Below, one piece after another: positions 1 through 8,907 of a stretch of DNA of 64,000 nucleotides. The notes below the pieces were generated by a model. That model made no database searches. It saw only the letters and a list, made by a program, of their open reading frames with translations, and was not told the origin of the DNA. Positions within the stretch are counted from its first letter, which is position 1. The number at the start of each line of letters is the position of its first letter. Location of the stretch: the NCBI RefSeq assembly GCF_900142565.1, contig NZ_FRBH01000005.1, positions 248,001 to 312,000 of the forward strand, written 5' to 3'. The stretch comes from Chishuiella changwenlii. GTDB lineage: Bacteria > Bacteroidota > Bacteroidia > Flavobacteriales > Weeksellaceae. Made by a program: the position numbers and the translations under genes.

Positions 1-168
1 AAATGGCAACAAAATTCCTGTTAAACCAAATGCTATCATCGCAATAAAGTAATCCTCTCCAACTAGTACTCCAATTAAAGGCGGTAATAATAAATTTCCT
101 GCCCCGAAGAACATTGCAAAAAGTGCAAAGCCTAGCGTAAGTATATTTGATAACTTTTTATTTTCCAT
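1..168 (-). CDS. brnQ: Branched-chain amino acid carrier, BrnQ family (N-terminal part only)
   Basis: The reading frame runs off the left edge, so only the first 56 codons are visible, starting at the ATG complementary to 166-168. They encode a short basic start, then a hydrophobic helix with FAMFFGAGNLLLPP at about residues 17-30, followed by a second helix. That glycine/proline motif is the hallmark of the first helix of LIVCS-family carriers (BrnQ), which import Leu, Ile and Val coupled to a cation. It is divergent from fabG, with 288 bases between them. The family call rests on the N-terminal signature only; the rest lies outside the window. Confidence 0.8.
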   Translation of the reverse strand, partial: MENKKLSNILTLGFALFAMFFGAGNLLLPPLIGVLVGEDYFIAMIAFGLTGILLPF

Positions 169-426
169 AGTGTTTAATATTGTATATTGTTTTTTATAAA
201 ATTTGGACGAAATTAATAAACTAAGATTTGTTAAATCCTATCTTAAGTATTTATTCTTAAAATCTCATGTTTTTTTCCTCTATTAATAATTTCATGTAAC
301 ATTTTTTGCAGTTACATAAATATATTATAGTCAAAATTATTATTTTAATATAAAATTCTGATAATATTAATTACTTAGTTTTAAGCATTAATATTTTTTA
401 ACATTTTACACTTTGCTAAAAAATTG

Positions 427-434
427 TATTTTTG
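427..434 (+). promoter_or_regulatory. Candidate -7 box for fabG
   Basis: TATTTTTG fits the Bacteroidota TAnnTTTG -7 consensus 22 bases before the fabG ATG. The -33 position (19 bases further up) holds TTTT rather than TTTG, so the promoter is only partly supported. The rest of the 169-456 gap is AT-rich with nothing I can name. Confidence 0.45.
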
Positions 435-456
435 ACAAAAATAAATACCTATAAAC

Positions 457-1200
457 ATGAATTTATTACAAGGTAAAACAGCAATCGTTACAGGTGCTAC
501 TCGCGGTATTGGAAAAAGTATTGCTGAAGTTTTTGTAAAAAATGGTGCAAACGTTGCGTTTACATACGCTTCTTCTGTAGAAAAAGCGAAGGCTTTAGAA
601 GAAGAATTAAGTCAATTCGGAAAAGTTAAAGGCTATCAGTCTGATGCTTCAAATTATGAAGCAGCTCAACAATTAGTTGAAGATGTTTTAGCAGAATTTG
701 GACAAATTGATATTGTAATTAATAACGCTGGAATTACAAAAGATAATCTTTTAATGAGAATGTCTGCAGAAGATTTTGAAAATGTTATTCAAACAAATTT
801 AAATTCTGCTTTCAACTTAACAAAAGCAGTTATTAAACCAATGATGAAACAACGTTCTGGTTCTATTATTAATATGTCTTCTATTGTAGGGATTAAAGGA
901 AATGCTGGACAAGCAAATTATGCTGCATCTAAAGCAGGATTAATTGGTTTCTCTAAATCTGTTGCTTTAGAATTAGGTTCTCGTAATATCCGTTGTAATG
1001 CTATTGCTCCAGGGTTTATTGAAACTGAAATGACAGAAGTTTTAGACCAAAAAGTTGTAGAAGAATGGCGTAGCGGTATTCCATTAAAACGTGGAGGAAA
1101 ACCAGAAGATATTGCAAATGCATGTTTATATTTAGCTTCAGATTTATCTAGCTATGTAACAGGACAAGTTTTAAGCGTAGATGGTGGAATGCACACATAA
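457..1200 (+). CDS. fabG: 3-oxoacyl-[acyl-carrier-protein] reductase FabG
   Basis: NADPH-dependent reduction of 3-oxoacyl-ACP in type II fatty acid synthesis (cytosol). At 247 residues it has the usual length of the short-chain dehydrogenase family. The nucleotide-binding TGATRGIG is at residues 12-19, NNAG at 89-92, and the catalytic Ser142-Tyr155-Lys159 triad is present (YAASK). The C-terminal GQVLSVDGGMHT is typical of FabG. It stands alone between a divergent carrier gene and menD, with a hairpin terminator just downstream. Short-chain dehydrogenases are diverse, but the FabG-specific motifs and length make another member unlikely. Confidence 0.95.
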   Translation: MNLLQGKTAIVTGATRGIGKSIAEVFVKNGANVAFTYASSVEKAKALEEELSQFGKVKGYQSDASNYEAAQQLVEDVLAEFGQIDIVINNAGITKDNLLMRMSAEDFENVIQTNLNSAFNLTKAVIKPMMKQRSGSIINMSSIVGIKGNAGQANYAASKAGLIGFSKSVALELGSRNIRCNAIAPGFIETEMTEVLDQKVVEEWRSGIPLKRGGKPEDIANACLYLASDLSSYVTGQVLSVDGGMHT

Positions 1201-1233
1201 TACGTGAAATATCATATAAATTAAAACGGCTCT

Positions 1234-1275
1234 AAAAGGTTTTGTTTAGTAAATTTGCTACACAAAACCTTTTTT
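1234..1275 (+). terminator. Rho-independent terminator after fabG
   Basis: An AAAAGGTTTTG arm (1234-1244) pairs with CAAAACCTTTT (1263-1273), and the distal arm runs into a T tract. It lies 34 bases after the fabG stop. A TAAATTTG (-7-like) sequence sits in the loop at 1250-1257 and could start menD transcription, but no -33 box is in place. Confidence 0.7.
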
Positions 1276-1291
1276 AATTAAGACAACAACG

Positions 1292-2962
1292 TTGAGAAAA
1301 ATATCAAATAAATTAAATGTTCAATTAATTGCCGAATTATTACTGGCACTCGGAATTGATCATATAGTTCTTTCACCTGGATCTAGAAATGGCGCATTAA
1401 CGATGCAATTCGCTAACGATAAACGTTTTAAAACATATAGTGTTATCGATGAGCGTTCGGCGGGATTTGTTGCGTTAGGAATGGCACAACAAATACAAAA
1501 ACCAGTGGTTGTATGTTGTACTTCTGGTTCGGCAACTGCAAATTATTATCCTGCAATTACGGAAGCATTTTTTCAGAATATTCCTATTATTGTTCTTTCT
1601 GCTGATCGTCCAGAAAATTTAGTAGATAATTTTGATGGACAAACTATTCGTCAACAAAATTTATTCGAAAAGCATTCTGTACATAATGTTCAGTTATCTG
1701 AAAGTGAAGAAACAGACGATTTAACACGCAATATGTTACTAACAAAGTATGCGTTGATGGATTGTATTAATAAGTCTGCTCCTATTCATATCAATATGCC
1801 TTTTTCTGAGCCTTTGTATGAGTTTGTAACAACTCCAGCTATAGAAATTGATAATCTTACTGTTGATGAAAAAGAATACCAAGAGTTTGATGTAATTGAT
1901 TTTATGAAGAGATGGAACTCATCTACTCGTAAAATGGTCTTAGTTGGTTTACATTATCCAAATGAAGAGTTTAATCAATTTATTTCTAAATTAGCTGAAG
2001 ATGATTCTGTTGTTATTTTAACGGAAGTAACCTCTAATATTCATCATCCAAGATTTTTTAATAAAATAGATCAGGTTATTTTCCCCTATTCTGAAGAAGA
2101 ATTAGAAAGTTTAAAGCCAGAAATTCTATTAACGATTGGACAAAATGTGGTGTCTAAAAAAATAAAAAAGTTTTTAAGAGATCATCAGCCAACGCAACAT
2201 TGGCATTTAGACGAATATTGGCAGCCAGATACATTCCAAGTATTAACGGATAAAATAGAAACAAAACCAGAAATTTTCTTAGAACAATTTCTTCCATTTG
2301 TTAATCCAAAAGAATCCGATTATTATACAAAATGGAATACCATTCGCGAAGCTAATCATATAAAACATAAAGAATATGTAAATATGATTCCGTTTTCCGA
2401 TTTAAAGGTTTTTAATTCTATCATTAAAAATTATCCAGATAATTGGCAGATACAATATGGTAATTCTACTGTTATCCGTTACGCATTATTATTTGATCAC
2501 ACTGTAAAAAATCCTGTTTTTTGTAATAGAGGAACAAGCGGAATAGATGGCTCTACTTCTACTGCAATAGGCGCTTGTATTGCTTCTAAACAAGATACAT
2601 TAGTTGTTACAGGTGATATCTCATTTTTGTATGATTCTAATGCATTGTGGAATGTTAATATGCCTAAAAACTTCCGAATTATTTTAATTAATAATGGTGG
2701 TGGGAATATTTTTAAGTTTATTCCTGGTCCTTCTGATACAGATGTTGTAGAGGAATATTTTGTAACTCAGCATCATCATACAGCTGAACATTTAGCAAAA
2801 ATGTTTGATTTTGAATATCAAGTTGTTTCAAACTTAAGTGATTTAGAAGATAGTTATAGTCATTTTTATGCAGAAAGTGATAGACCGAAAATTCTAGAAA
2901 TTGACACAAGAAATGCTGCAAATGATTCTATCTTAAGAAGCTATTTTAGTAGCTTGAAATAA
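1292..2962 (+). CDS. menD: 2-succinyl-5-enolpyruvyl-6-hydroxy-3-cyclohexene-1-carboxylate synthase MenD
   Basis: ThDP-dependent enzyme joining isochorismate and 2-oxoglutarate (SEPHCHC synthase), the first committed carboligation of menaquinone synthesis. The 556 residues match the family. The N-terminal domain holds LSPGSRNG near residues 27-34 and the cofactor-activating Glu in VIDERSAG (Glu54). The C-terminal ThDP/Mg domain shows GDISFLYDSNALWN and INNGGGNIF. The start is TTG at 1292, preceded by an A-rich stretch; no in-frame ATG lies nearby. It feeds the quinone pool that sdhCAB, further along the window, would reduce. No other men genes are visible here. Confidence 0.95.
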   Translation: MRKISNKLNVQLIAELLLALGIDHIVLSPGSRNGALTMQFANDKRFKTYSVIDERSAGFVALGMAQQIQKPVVVCCTSGSATANYYPAITEAFFQNIPIIVLSADRPENLVDNFDGQTIRQQNLFEKHSVHNVQLSESEETDDLTRNMLLTKYALMDCINKSAPIHINMPFSEPLYEFVTTPAIEIDNLTVDEKEYQEFDVIDFMKRWNSSTRKMVLVGLHYPNEEFNQFISKLAEDDSVVILTEVTSNIHHPRFFNKIDQVIFPYSEEELESLKPEILLTIGQNVVSKKIKKFLRDHQPTQHWHLDEYWQPDTFQVLTDKIETKPEIFLEQFLPFVNPKESDYYTKWNTIREANHIKHKEYVNMIPFSDLKVFNSIIKNYPDNWQIQYGNSTVIRYALLFDHTVKNPVFCNRGTSGIDGSTSTAIGACIASKQDTLVVTGDISFLYDSNALWNVNMPKNFRIILINNGGGNIFKFIPGPSDTDVVEEYFVTQHHHTAEHLAKMFDFEYQVVSNLSDLEDSYSHFYAESDRPKILEIDTRNAANDSILRSYFSSLK

Positions 2963-2971
2963 AAAATATAA

Positions 2972-3020
2972 GATTCTTCGACAGGCTATTATAATATTAA
3001 TTATAGCTTGTTGAAGAATC
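2972..3020. terminator. Imperfect hairpin between convergent genes
   Basis: Arms built on GATTCTTCGACA..GCTAT and ATAGC..TGTTGAAGAATC pair across an AT-rich loop, between the menD stop and the stop of the next minus-strand gene. An A tract at 2962-2967 would give a U tract for minus-strand transcripts. It could serve as a terminator for the minus gene, or be a palindromic dispersed repeat. Confidence 0.5.
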
Positions 3021-3041
3021 ATTAAATTAGAATTAGAAAAC

Positions 3042-3602
3042 TTAATTCGGCTTTTGTCTTTTTGGTACTAAAAATAATAATACTACAGCTGCAGATTGTA
3101 GAATAAATTGAATAAAATGGATTATAGCTGTAATAGGATAAAAAATTATCAAAAACTTTAAAAATTGAAAAGATATTAATATTCCAAAAATTAATAAAAA
3201 AAGCAATATATATTTCATCTTAGAAATTCCTTTTCTTAATAAGTAGCCAATGAGAAATATTACACCTATAGAAATAATGGCTTCAAAAACTCCTTCAAAT
3301 CTTCCTGTTAAAATCCCTAAAATAAAGTAAGATAATAATCCTAATCCACCAGATAGATATATTAAATTTGAAGCTTTAATATAGTTTGGATGAACGTATT
3401 TATTTTTATTAATTTCTACTATTTTATCAGATTTCAACTCATTCCAAAATTCAATTTCATTTTCTGAAAAATTATACTCTCTTTCATTTAAAATCTGAAA
3501 AGCTAATAATTTTGCTTCTTTTGTGAATCTACCATTATTTAGTATGTAAGTTTTTAGTGTTTCATTATCAAATTTTTCAATCACAGATTTTTTGGCACTC
3601 AT
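3042..3602 (-). CDS. Hypothetical membrane protein with four to five C-terminal helices
   Basis: I do not recognise this 186-residue protein. Residues 1-75 are polar and charged, with predicted helices. Hydrophobic segments follow at about 78-99, 105-122, 129-147 and one or two between 150 and 180, ending in a basic tail (KRQKPN). The layout suggests a cytosolic N-domain on a membrane anchor. It lies 16 bases downstream of the SanA-type gene on the same strand, so the two may be cotranscribed. Codon use and AT content look like the neighbours. Confidence 0.75.
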   Translation of the reverse strand: MSAKKSVIEKFDNETLKTYILNNGRFTKEAKLLAFQILNEREYNFSENEIEFWNELKSDKIVEINKNKYVHPNYIKASNLIYLSGGLGLLSYFILGILTGRFEGVFEAIISIGVIFLIGYLLRKGISKMKYILLFLLIFGILISFQFLKFLIIFYPITAIIHFIQFILQSAAVVLLFLVPKRQKPN

Positions 3603-3618
3603 ATATTTATTGTAATAG

Positions 3619-4266
3619 CTATTTAATCTTTATTTTTTCTCCTAAAAATTTTGGTTTAACACTAAACCAATTGTCAATAAAAACTTTTGTACGAGCAAAG
3701 TACTCTCTTACATTCGTCTTAAATCCCATTTGTTTATTTACATCTTTCGCATTATAACCAAATACTTCTATACCATTTTGTTTGGCAATATAAATAGCTC
3801 TCTGATTGTGAAATTTCTGTGATACAACAATAAATTTAGATTGTCCAAATATTTCTTTTGCACGTATCATAGAATCTAATGTTCTAAAACCTGCATAATC
3901 TAAATAAATTACGTTTGCTGGAATACCATTTTTTACAAGAGCTAACTTCATTGCTTCTGGCTCATTATAATTTTTCTTTCCGTGATCTCCACTCAATATA
4001 AAATGAGAAACTTTTCCAGATTTATATAATTCTGCCGCTGCTTGTATTCTGTAAGTAAAATAATAATTCTGAAAACCGTTTTTTAAATTTGGAGAAGTTC
4101 CTAATACTACTGCTACTTTTGTATTGGGTAATTTTTCAATTTTGTCCGTTACAAAACTTTGGGTAGATTTTTCTATCTTGTAGTTTGCATATACACTAAA
4201 TAGCGTAACAACTGTAATAAATAATAGAAGAAATAGAACCATCTTTCTTAGGGTTTTCTTTTTCAT
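3619..4266 (-). CDS. SanA/YdcF-type envelope protein (DUF218)
   Basis: 215 residues: an N-terminal membrane anchor (about 9-27), then a DUF218 domain. Visible family features are the first strand VAVVLGTSP, the FILSGDHG motif, an acidic EPEAMK segment and the FIVVSQKFHNQRA strand-helix. E. coli SanA is linked to vancomycin exclusion and the envelope barrier; the biochemical activity of the family is not settled. It follows cysH on the same strand after a 77-base gap and precedes an unknown membrane protein. The assignment to DUF218 is firm; the SanA-like role is inferred. Confidence 0.85.
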   Translation of the reverse strand: MKKKTLRKMVLFLLLFITVVTLFSVYANYKIEKSTQSFVTDKIEKLPNTKVAVVLGTSPNLKNGFQNYYFTYRIQAAAELYKSGKVSHFILSGDHGKKNYNEPEAMKLALVKNGIPANVIYLDYAGFRTLDSMIRAKEIFGQSKFIVVSQKFHNQRAIYIAKQNGIEVFGYNAKDVNKQMGFKTNVREYFARTKVFIDNWFSVKPKFLGEKIKIK

Positions 4267-4343
4267 TAGATTAAATTATAATTTTTATAAAAATAATCTT
4301 TTTCAAGTGTTGTTCATCATTTTTATTCATGTTTAGATGAAAA

Positions 4344-5048
4344 TTATTTTGCGTGTAAACCACACTCTTTCTTGGTTTCATCTTCCCACCACCATCTTCC
4401 GGCTCTAAAATCTTCTCCTTCTTGGATTGCTCTTGTACAAGGTGCACAACCAATGCTTATAAAACCTTTATCATGCAAAGGATTATACGGAACTCTATTT
4501 TCTTTTAAATAGGCAAAACAATCTTCTTTTGTAAAGTTTATTAATGGATTGAATTTAAATAACTTTTTACTCTCATCCCACTCTATTTCGTGCATATCAT
4601 TTCTATTATTAGATTGTTCTGCACGTAAACCAGTTATCCAAACAGAAGCTCCTTCTAATGCTCTATTTAATGGAATTACTTTACGTATAAAACAACATTG
4701 TTTTCTTAATTCTACTGAGTCGTAAAACGGATTAATACCATTCTCTTCTATAAAATTTTCTAATTCTGTTGTTGGTGGATAATAAGGTTTTATCTTTTGT
4801 TGATATTTTAATTCTGTTTTATTCCAAGTTGTATAAGTTTCAGGAAAAACTCGTCCTGTATCTAAGGTAAAAGTTTCAATATTTTGTAATTTCTGACTAA
4901 AAATTGCATGAGATATCACTTGATCTTCAAATCCGAAACTTGTAGAAAAAACAATTTTTCCTTCTACATTTAGATCGATATAGGCTAGCTTCTCTTCTAT
5001 TGTTTTTAAATCTGTTATTTTATTTAAAATATCTTCTAGTTTAATCAT
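4344..5048 (-). CDS. cysH: Assimilatory adenylyl-/phosphoadenylyl-sulfate reductase CysH
   Basis: Reduces activated sulfate (APS or PAPS) to sulfite with thioredoxin-type electrons. In 234 residues it has the PAPS-reductase fold with STSFGFEDQ (PP-loop-like), and LDTGRVFPETY. Cys118-Cys119 (KQCC) and Cys201/Cys204 (CAPC) are the four ligands of the [4Fe-4S] cluster found in the APS-using bacterial type. The catalytic Cys229 lies in KECGLH at the C terminus. These four cysteines favour APS as substrate, despite the common product name. A complete -33/-7 promoter sits 44 bases upstream. No other sulfate-assimilation genes lie in the window. Confidence 0.93.
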   Translation of the reverse strand: MIKLEDILNKITDLKTIEEKLAYIDLNVEGKIVFSTSFGFEDQVISHAIFSQKLQNIETFTLDTGRVFPETYTTWNKTELKYQQKIKPYYPPTTELENFIEENGINPFYDSVELRKQCCFIRKVIPLNRALEGASVWITGLRAEQSNNRNDMHEIEWDESKKLFKFNPLINFTKEDCFAYLKENRVPYNPLHDKGFISIGCAPCTRAIQEGEDFRAGRWWWEDETKKECGLHAK

Positions 5049-5091
5049 AGGTATTATTCAAATATTCTCTATCATTTTTATAGAGTTTAAA

Positions 5092-5122
5092 CAAATTTAG
5101 GTAATTCAATAATTCTAACAAA
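5092..5122 (-). promoter_or_regulatory. Promoter of cysH
   Basis: Read on the minus strand: TTTG at 5122-5119, a 19-base spacer, then TAAATTTG at 5099-5092. This matches the Bacteroidota sigma-A consensus exactly and predicts a leader of roughly 35-40 bases before the cysH ATG. Confidence 0.75.
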
Positions 5123-5185
5123 ATATATTAGAACTAGCCTTCTATTTTAGAATTAAAATGAATCAATAAACTAAAATTTTTATAA

Positions 5186-5218
5186 ATGAAAAAGCCAGTT
5201 CTAATTATAGAACTGGCT
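5186..5218 (-). terminator. Terminator of rpoN
   Basis: A perfect 10-base stem, AGCCAGTTCT (5193-5202) with AGAACTGGCT (5209-5218), has a 6-base loop. The A-rich bases at 5186-5192 give the U tract on the minus strand. It lies 38 bases downstream of the rpoN stop. Confidence 0.85.
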
Positions 5219-5255
5219 ATGTATTTTAACTCAAATTAACCAAAGTAATTTTAAG

Positions 5256-6728
5256 TTATATTTCTTTTCTTAATCTTGCAACTGGAATGTTTAATTGCTC
5301 ACGGTATTTAGCAATTGTACGACGTGCAATAGGATAACCTTTTTCTTTTAAAATTTCGGTTAATTTTTCATCCGTTAAAGGTTTACGTTTGTCCTCGTCT
5401 TCTATTACATCTTGTAAAATACGTTTTATCTCACGAGTAGAAACTTCTTCCCCTTCGTCATTTGTTAATGATTCTGAGAATAAATCTTTAATTAAAAAAG
5501 TTCCATAAGGAGTTGTAACATATTTTGAATTCGCCACACGAGAAACTGTTGAGATATCCATTCCAATTCGGTCAGAAATATCTTTTAAGATCATTGGTTT
5601 AATTTTGGTTTCATCACCCGTTAAGAAATAATCTTTCTGAAACTTCATGATTTCTTCCATCGTATATAACAATGTATTTCTACGTTGTTGTACAGCATCA
5701 ATAAACCATTTTGCAGAGTCTAATTTTTGCTTAACAAACATTACGGCATCTTTTTGCTCGTTCGATTTATTTTCTGTCTTTTTATATGTATCTAACATTT
5801 CTGCAAAAGCATTAGATATTTTAAGCTCAGGAACATTTCTACCATTTAATAACAATTCTAAATCCCCATCGTTGATATTAATTGTAAAATCTGGTGTAAT
5901 TTGCTCTACTATTTTACTGCTACTAGAAAATGATTTTCCTGGCTTAGGATTCAATTTTTCTATTTCAGAAATAGCATCACGTAATTCTTCATCACTAACA
6001 TCATATTTTGCTAATAACTTAGAGTAATGTTTTTTAGTAAAAGCATCAAAAGATTCTGTGATTAGTTTTTCTGCTAATTCTATTGCCTCTGTTTCTACTT
6101 TACTTTCTAATTGAATTAATAAACATTCTTGTAAATTTCTGGCTCCAACTCCAACTGGATCCATTCGTTGAATGTAATTAACTAATAAATTTTCCACCAC
6201 TTCTGGTGAAGTATATAAATTCTGAGAAAATGCTAAATCATCAACAATAGATCGTATATCTCTTCTCATATAGCCATCATCGTCTATATTTCCTAGAATA
6301 AACTCGGCTATTTTAAACTGATCTGGCGTTAATCTGTTTGTAAATAATTGTGATGTCAAAAACTCTATAAAACTCTCTCCTTGTGCATAAGGAACAGATT
6401 TTTCGTCGTCATCATCACTATAGTTATTTGTATATGTTTTATAATTTGGTACATCATCATCGCTCAAATAATCGTCGATGTTTATATCACTTGTATCAAT
6501 TACTTGTTCGTCTCCAAAATCGTCTGTCTGGTTATCCCATTCATCTTTCTCACCTCCATAATCTTCATCATAATCTGAAGCCTGGTCATCTAAGGCAGGA
6601 TTTTCTTCCAACTCTTCTTTTACACGCTGTTCAAATGCAACTGTAGGAAGTTGCACCAATTTCATTAATTGAATTTGCTGAGGCGATAATTTCTGTTGTA
6701 ACTTTAAACTTAATTCCTGCTTTAACAT
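5256..6728 (-). CDS. rpoN: RNA polymerase sigma-54 factor RpoN
   Basis: 490 residues. Region I is the Gln/Leu-rich MLKQELSLKLQQKLSPQQIQ start that contacts activators. A very acidic, Asp-rich region II spans about 48-115. The core-binding domain follows, then the HTH (DISTVSRVANSKY) and the terminal RpoN box ARRTIAKYRE (468-477) that reads the -24 element. Sigma-54 needs an AAA+ enhancer-binding protein; none is encoded in this window, so its regulon cannot be inferred here. It lies downstream of asnS but is separated from it by a strong hairpin, so it probably has its own promoter. Confidence 0.97.
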   Translation of the reverse strand: MLKQELSLKLQQKLSPQQIQLMKLVQLPTVAFEQRVKEELEENPALDDQASDYDEDYGGEKDEWDNQTDDFGDEQVIDTSDINIDDYLSDDDVPNYKTYTNNYSDDDDEKSVPYAQGESFIEFLTSQLFTNRLTPDQFKIAEFILGNIDDDGYMRRDIRSIVDDLAFSQNLYTSPEVVENLLVNYIQRMDPVGVGARNLQECLLIQLESKVETEAIELAEKLITESFDAFTKKHYSKLLAKYDVSDEELRDAISEIEKLNPKPGKSFSSSSKIVEQITPDFTININDGDLELLLNGRNVPELKISNAFAEMLDTYKKTENKSNEQKDAVMFVKQKLDSAKWFIDAVQQRRNTLLYTMEEIMKFQKDYFLTGDETKIKPMILKDISDRIGMDISTVSRVANSKYVTTPYGTFLIKDLFSESLTNDEGEEVSTREIKRILQDVIEDEDKRKPLTDEKLTEILKEKGYPIARRTIAKYREQLNIPVARLRKEI

Positions 6729-6753
6729 TGTAATAATTTATCTGTGGTTACGT

Positions 6754-6796
6754 AAAAAAATGTAATTAATAGATTTTTGATCTATCAATTACATTT
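6754..6796 (-). terminator. Terminator of asnS
   Basis: The arm AAATGTAATTAATAGAT (6758-6774) pairs with ATCTATCAATTACATTT (6780-6796) with one mismatch over 17 bases. The A run at 6754-6760 forms the minus-strand U tract. It fills the gap between asnS and rpoN. Confidence 0.8.
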
Positions 6797-6807
6797 ATAT
6801 TTTTCAA

Positions 6808-8256
6808 TTAAAATTCTGCATTATTCGGAGTTCTAGGAAATGGAATTACATCTCTAATGTTACCCATTCCTGTTACAAATAATACTAATCTTTCTAAACC
6901 TAATCCGAATCCAGAGTGTGGAACAGAACCGAAACGTCTAGTATCACGGTACCACCATAATTCTTCTTTGTCGATTCCGAATTTTTCCATTTTTTCATCT
7001 AAAACTTCTAAACGTTCTTCACGCTCAGAACCTCCGATTATTTCCCCAATTCCTGGGAATAAAACGTCCATTGCTCTTACTGTTTTACCATCATCATTCA
7101 TACGCATATAGAATGCTTTAATTTCTGCTGGATAATCAAATAAGATTACTGGTGTTTTAAAATGTTTCTCAACTAAATAACGTTCGTGTTCAGATTGTAA
7201 ATCAGCTCCCCAACCTTCAATTGGATATTTAAATTTACCTTTCTTATTTGGTTTAGAATCTTTTAATATTTCAATAGCTTCTGTATAAGTTAAACGGATA
7301 AATTGATTGTTTAGAACATATTCTAATCTTTCTATTAATCCTAATTCAGATCTTTCAGCTTCTGGTTTTTGTTTTTGTTCTTTATCAAAACGTTCTGCTA
7401 AGAATTTTAAATCATCTTTACAATTTTCCATTGCATAAGAAATAACAGATTTCATAAAATCTTCTGCTAAGTCCATATTTTGATCTAAATGAGCAAAAGC
7501 AACTTCTGGTTCTATCATCCAGAATTCAGCCAAGTGGCGAGAAGTATTAGAATTCTCAGCACGGAAAGTAGGTCCAAATGTGTATACTTTTCCTAATCCC
7601 ATTGCAGCAGTTTCTCCTTCTAATTGTCCAGAAACCGTTAAGTTAGTTGACTTACCAAAGAAATCTTGCGTATAATCTACTTTTCCTTCTTCATTTTTAG
7701 GTAAATTTTCCATATCTAAATTCGTAATATGAAACATTTCCCCTGCTCCTTCAGCATCAGAACCTGTAATGATTGGTGTATTGATGTATACAAACCCACT
7801 CTCGTTAAAATATTTGTGTATTGCAAACATTAAAGAGTTACGAACACGCATAATAGAACCAAATACATTTGTTCTGAAACGTAAATGTGCTTGCTCACGT
7901 AAAATTTCTAAGCTGTGTTGTTTTGGTTGTAAGATTGTCCCTTTTAAATCTTCTGATGGTGCAGTACCTAAAACTTTAATTTCTTTTGCAATAATTTCTA
8001 TTTCTTGCCCTGCTCCTTCACTTTCTACAACTTCTCCTTTAATGCTTAATGAAGCAGCTGTTGAAATTTGTTTTATAATAGACTCGTCAAAATTTTCAAA
8101 ATCTACCACCACCTGAATATTATTAATTGTAGAACCGTCATTTAAAGCGATGAAACGATTACTTCTGAATGATCTTACCCATCCATTTACAACTACTTCT
8201 TGTAGCAACAAATCCTTGCCTTTTTCTAATAAGGCTTTAATTCCGTACGATTGCAT
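6808..8256 (-). CDS. asnS: Asparaginyl-tRNA synthetase
   Basis: Class II synthetase charging tRNA-Asn (482 residues, normal length). An N-terminal OB-fold anticodon-binding domain (about 15-115, [11 protein letters not shown]) is followed by the class IIb catalytic core. Motif 2 is [22 protein letters not shown]-like around residues 230-250. Motif 3 GFGLGLERL lies near residue 458. The AsnS-specific pattern rather than AspS is seen in the [11 protein letters not shown] region and in the length. It lies alone between two terminators, with a weak -7-like TAAATTTG at 8285-8278. Confidence 0.96.
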   Translation of the reverse strand: MQSYGIKALLEKGKDLLLQEVVVNGWVRSFRSNRFIALNDGSTINNIQVVVDFENFDESIIKQISTAASLSIKGEVVESEGAGQEIEIIAKEIKVLGTAPSEDLKGTILQPKQHSLEILREQAHLRFRTNVFGSIMRVRNSLMFAIHKYFNESGFVYINTPIITGSDAEGAGEMFHITNLDMENLPKNEEGKVDYTQDFFGKSTNLTVSGQLEGETAAMGLGKVYTFGPTFRAENSNTSRHLAEFWMIEPEVAFAHLDQNMDLAEDFMKSVISYAMENCKDDLKFLAERFDKEQKQKPEAERSELGLIERLEYVLNNQFIRLTYTEAIEILKDSKPNKKGKFKYPIEGWGADLQSEHERYLVEKHFKTPVILFDYPAEIKAFYMRMNDDGKTVRAMDVLFPGIGEIIGGSEREERLEVLDEKMEKFGIDKEELWWYRDTRRFGSVPHSGFGLGLERLVLFVTGMGNIRDVIPFPRTPNNAEF

Positions 8257-8277
8257 ATTGTTTTATATTTATACTTA

Positions 8278-8285
8278 CAAATTTA
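8278..8285 (-). promoter_or_regulatory. Candidate -7 box for asnS
   Basis: TAAATTTG on the minus strand, 21 bases before the asnS ATG. No TTTG is found at the -33 position, so this is tentative. Confidence 0.4.
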
Positions 8286-8347
8286 ATCAATATTCTATCT
8301 TATAAAAATTATAGGCATAATTTTTGAAGATATTTTTCATGTAAAAT

Positions 8348-8388
8348 AAAAAAGCCTCTATTGTAAATGAAAACAATAGAGGTTTTTT
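8348..8388. terminator. Bidirectional hairpin terminator
   Basis: CCTCTATTGT (8355-8364) pairs perfectly with ACAATAGAGG (8373-8382), flanked by an A tract and a T tract. It lies just downstream of the MORN lipoprotein gene and ends the DUF5686-MORN transcript. Confidence 0.85.
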
Positions 8389-8404
8389 GATTAATTATAT
8401 TTTG

Positions 8405-8905
8405 TTATTTTATAGAATCTGTCTTTATATATCGACCATCTTGCATATAGTCAATTGCAATTATTTTACCTTCTATATTATATTGATTTATAGATCCTGT
8501 TCCTAATTTCAAGGTTCCACAATTTAATGATTTTCCATTTCCATCAAAACAATTTTCGATGCCTATTAATTTATTTTCTCCATAAATATATGTATTATAA
8601 GGCTTTCCGTTTTTATGAAAATTGTAAAACTTATCTTTTACCTTACCATCTTTAAAATGTGTTTTACTTGCAATTTTACCGTTATCATGATAATATTTCA
8701 TTTCTCCAACCATTATATTATCACGGTATTTTATAATTCTTTGCTTTTTACCGTTTTTAAAATATACTGTTGATTTTCCATTTTTAATGGAATCATTTTT
8801 ATACTGCTCAATTATATATTCTCCGTCCGATAAGTCTTTTCTTACTTTTTTAGAACAAGATAATGTCATACATCCTAAAAAAACGAACAGTAAAACCCTA
8901 TACAT
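8405..8905 (-). CDS. Lipoprotein with MORN-like repeats
   Basis: 166 residues. A short signal sequence ends in a lipobox with Cys17 (TLSC). The mature part carries repeats of the form YYHDNGKIASKTHFKDGK, the MORN-like pattern (often labelled YwqK family in annotations). In Bacteroidota these are common surface or periplasmic lipoproteins of unknown role; the antitoxin label sometimes attached is not supported by anything here. It starts 2 bases after the stop of the DUF5686 gene, so the two are almost certainly cotranscribed and translationally coupled. Confidence 0.8.
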   Translation of the reverse strand: MYRVLLFVFLGCMTLSCSKKVRKDLSDGEYIIEQYKNDSIKNGKSTVYFKNGKKQRIIKYRDNIMVGEMKYYHDNGKIASKTHFKDGKVKDKFYNFHKNGKPYNTYIYGENKLIGIENCFDGNGKSLNCGTLKLGTGSINQYNIEGKIIAIDYMQDGRYIKTDSIK

Positions 8906-8907
8906 TT

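Noticed and set aside
4271-4453. 60-codon minus-strand frame overlapping the end of cysH
   Set aside because: It lies mostly inside cysH in another frame, with low-complexity sequence and no family features.
6381-6646. Two plus-strand frames opposite rpoN
   Set aside because: They are antisense reflections of the Asp-rich region II codons (His/Tyr/Ile-rich translations), not genes.
8405-8905. Toxin-antitoxin system suggested by the YwqK-type label
   Set aside because: The protein is a lipoprotein with MORN-like repeats and its neighbour is an outer-membrane barrel; no toxin gene is present.
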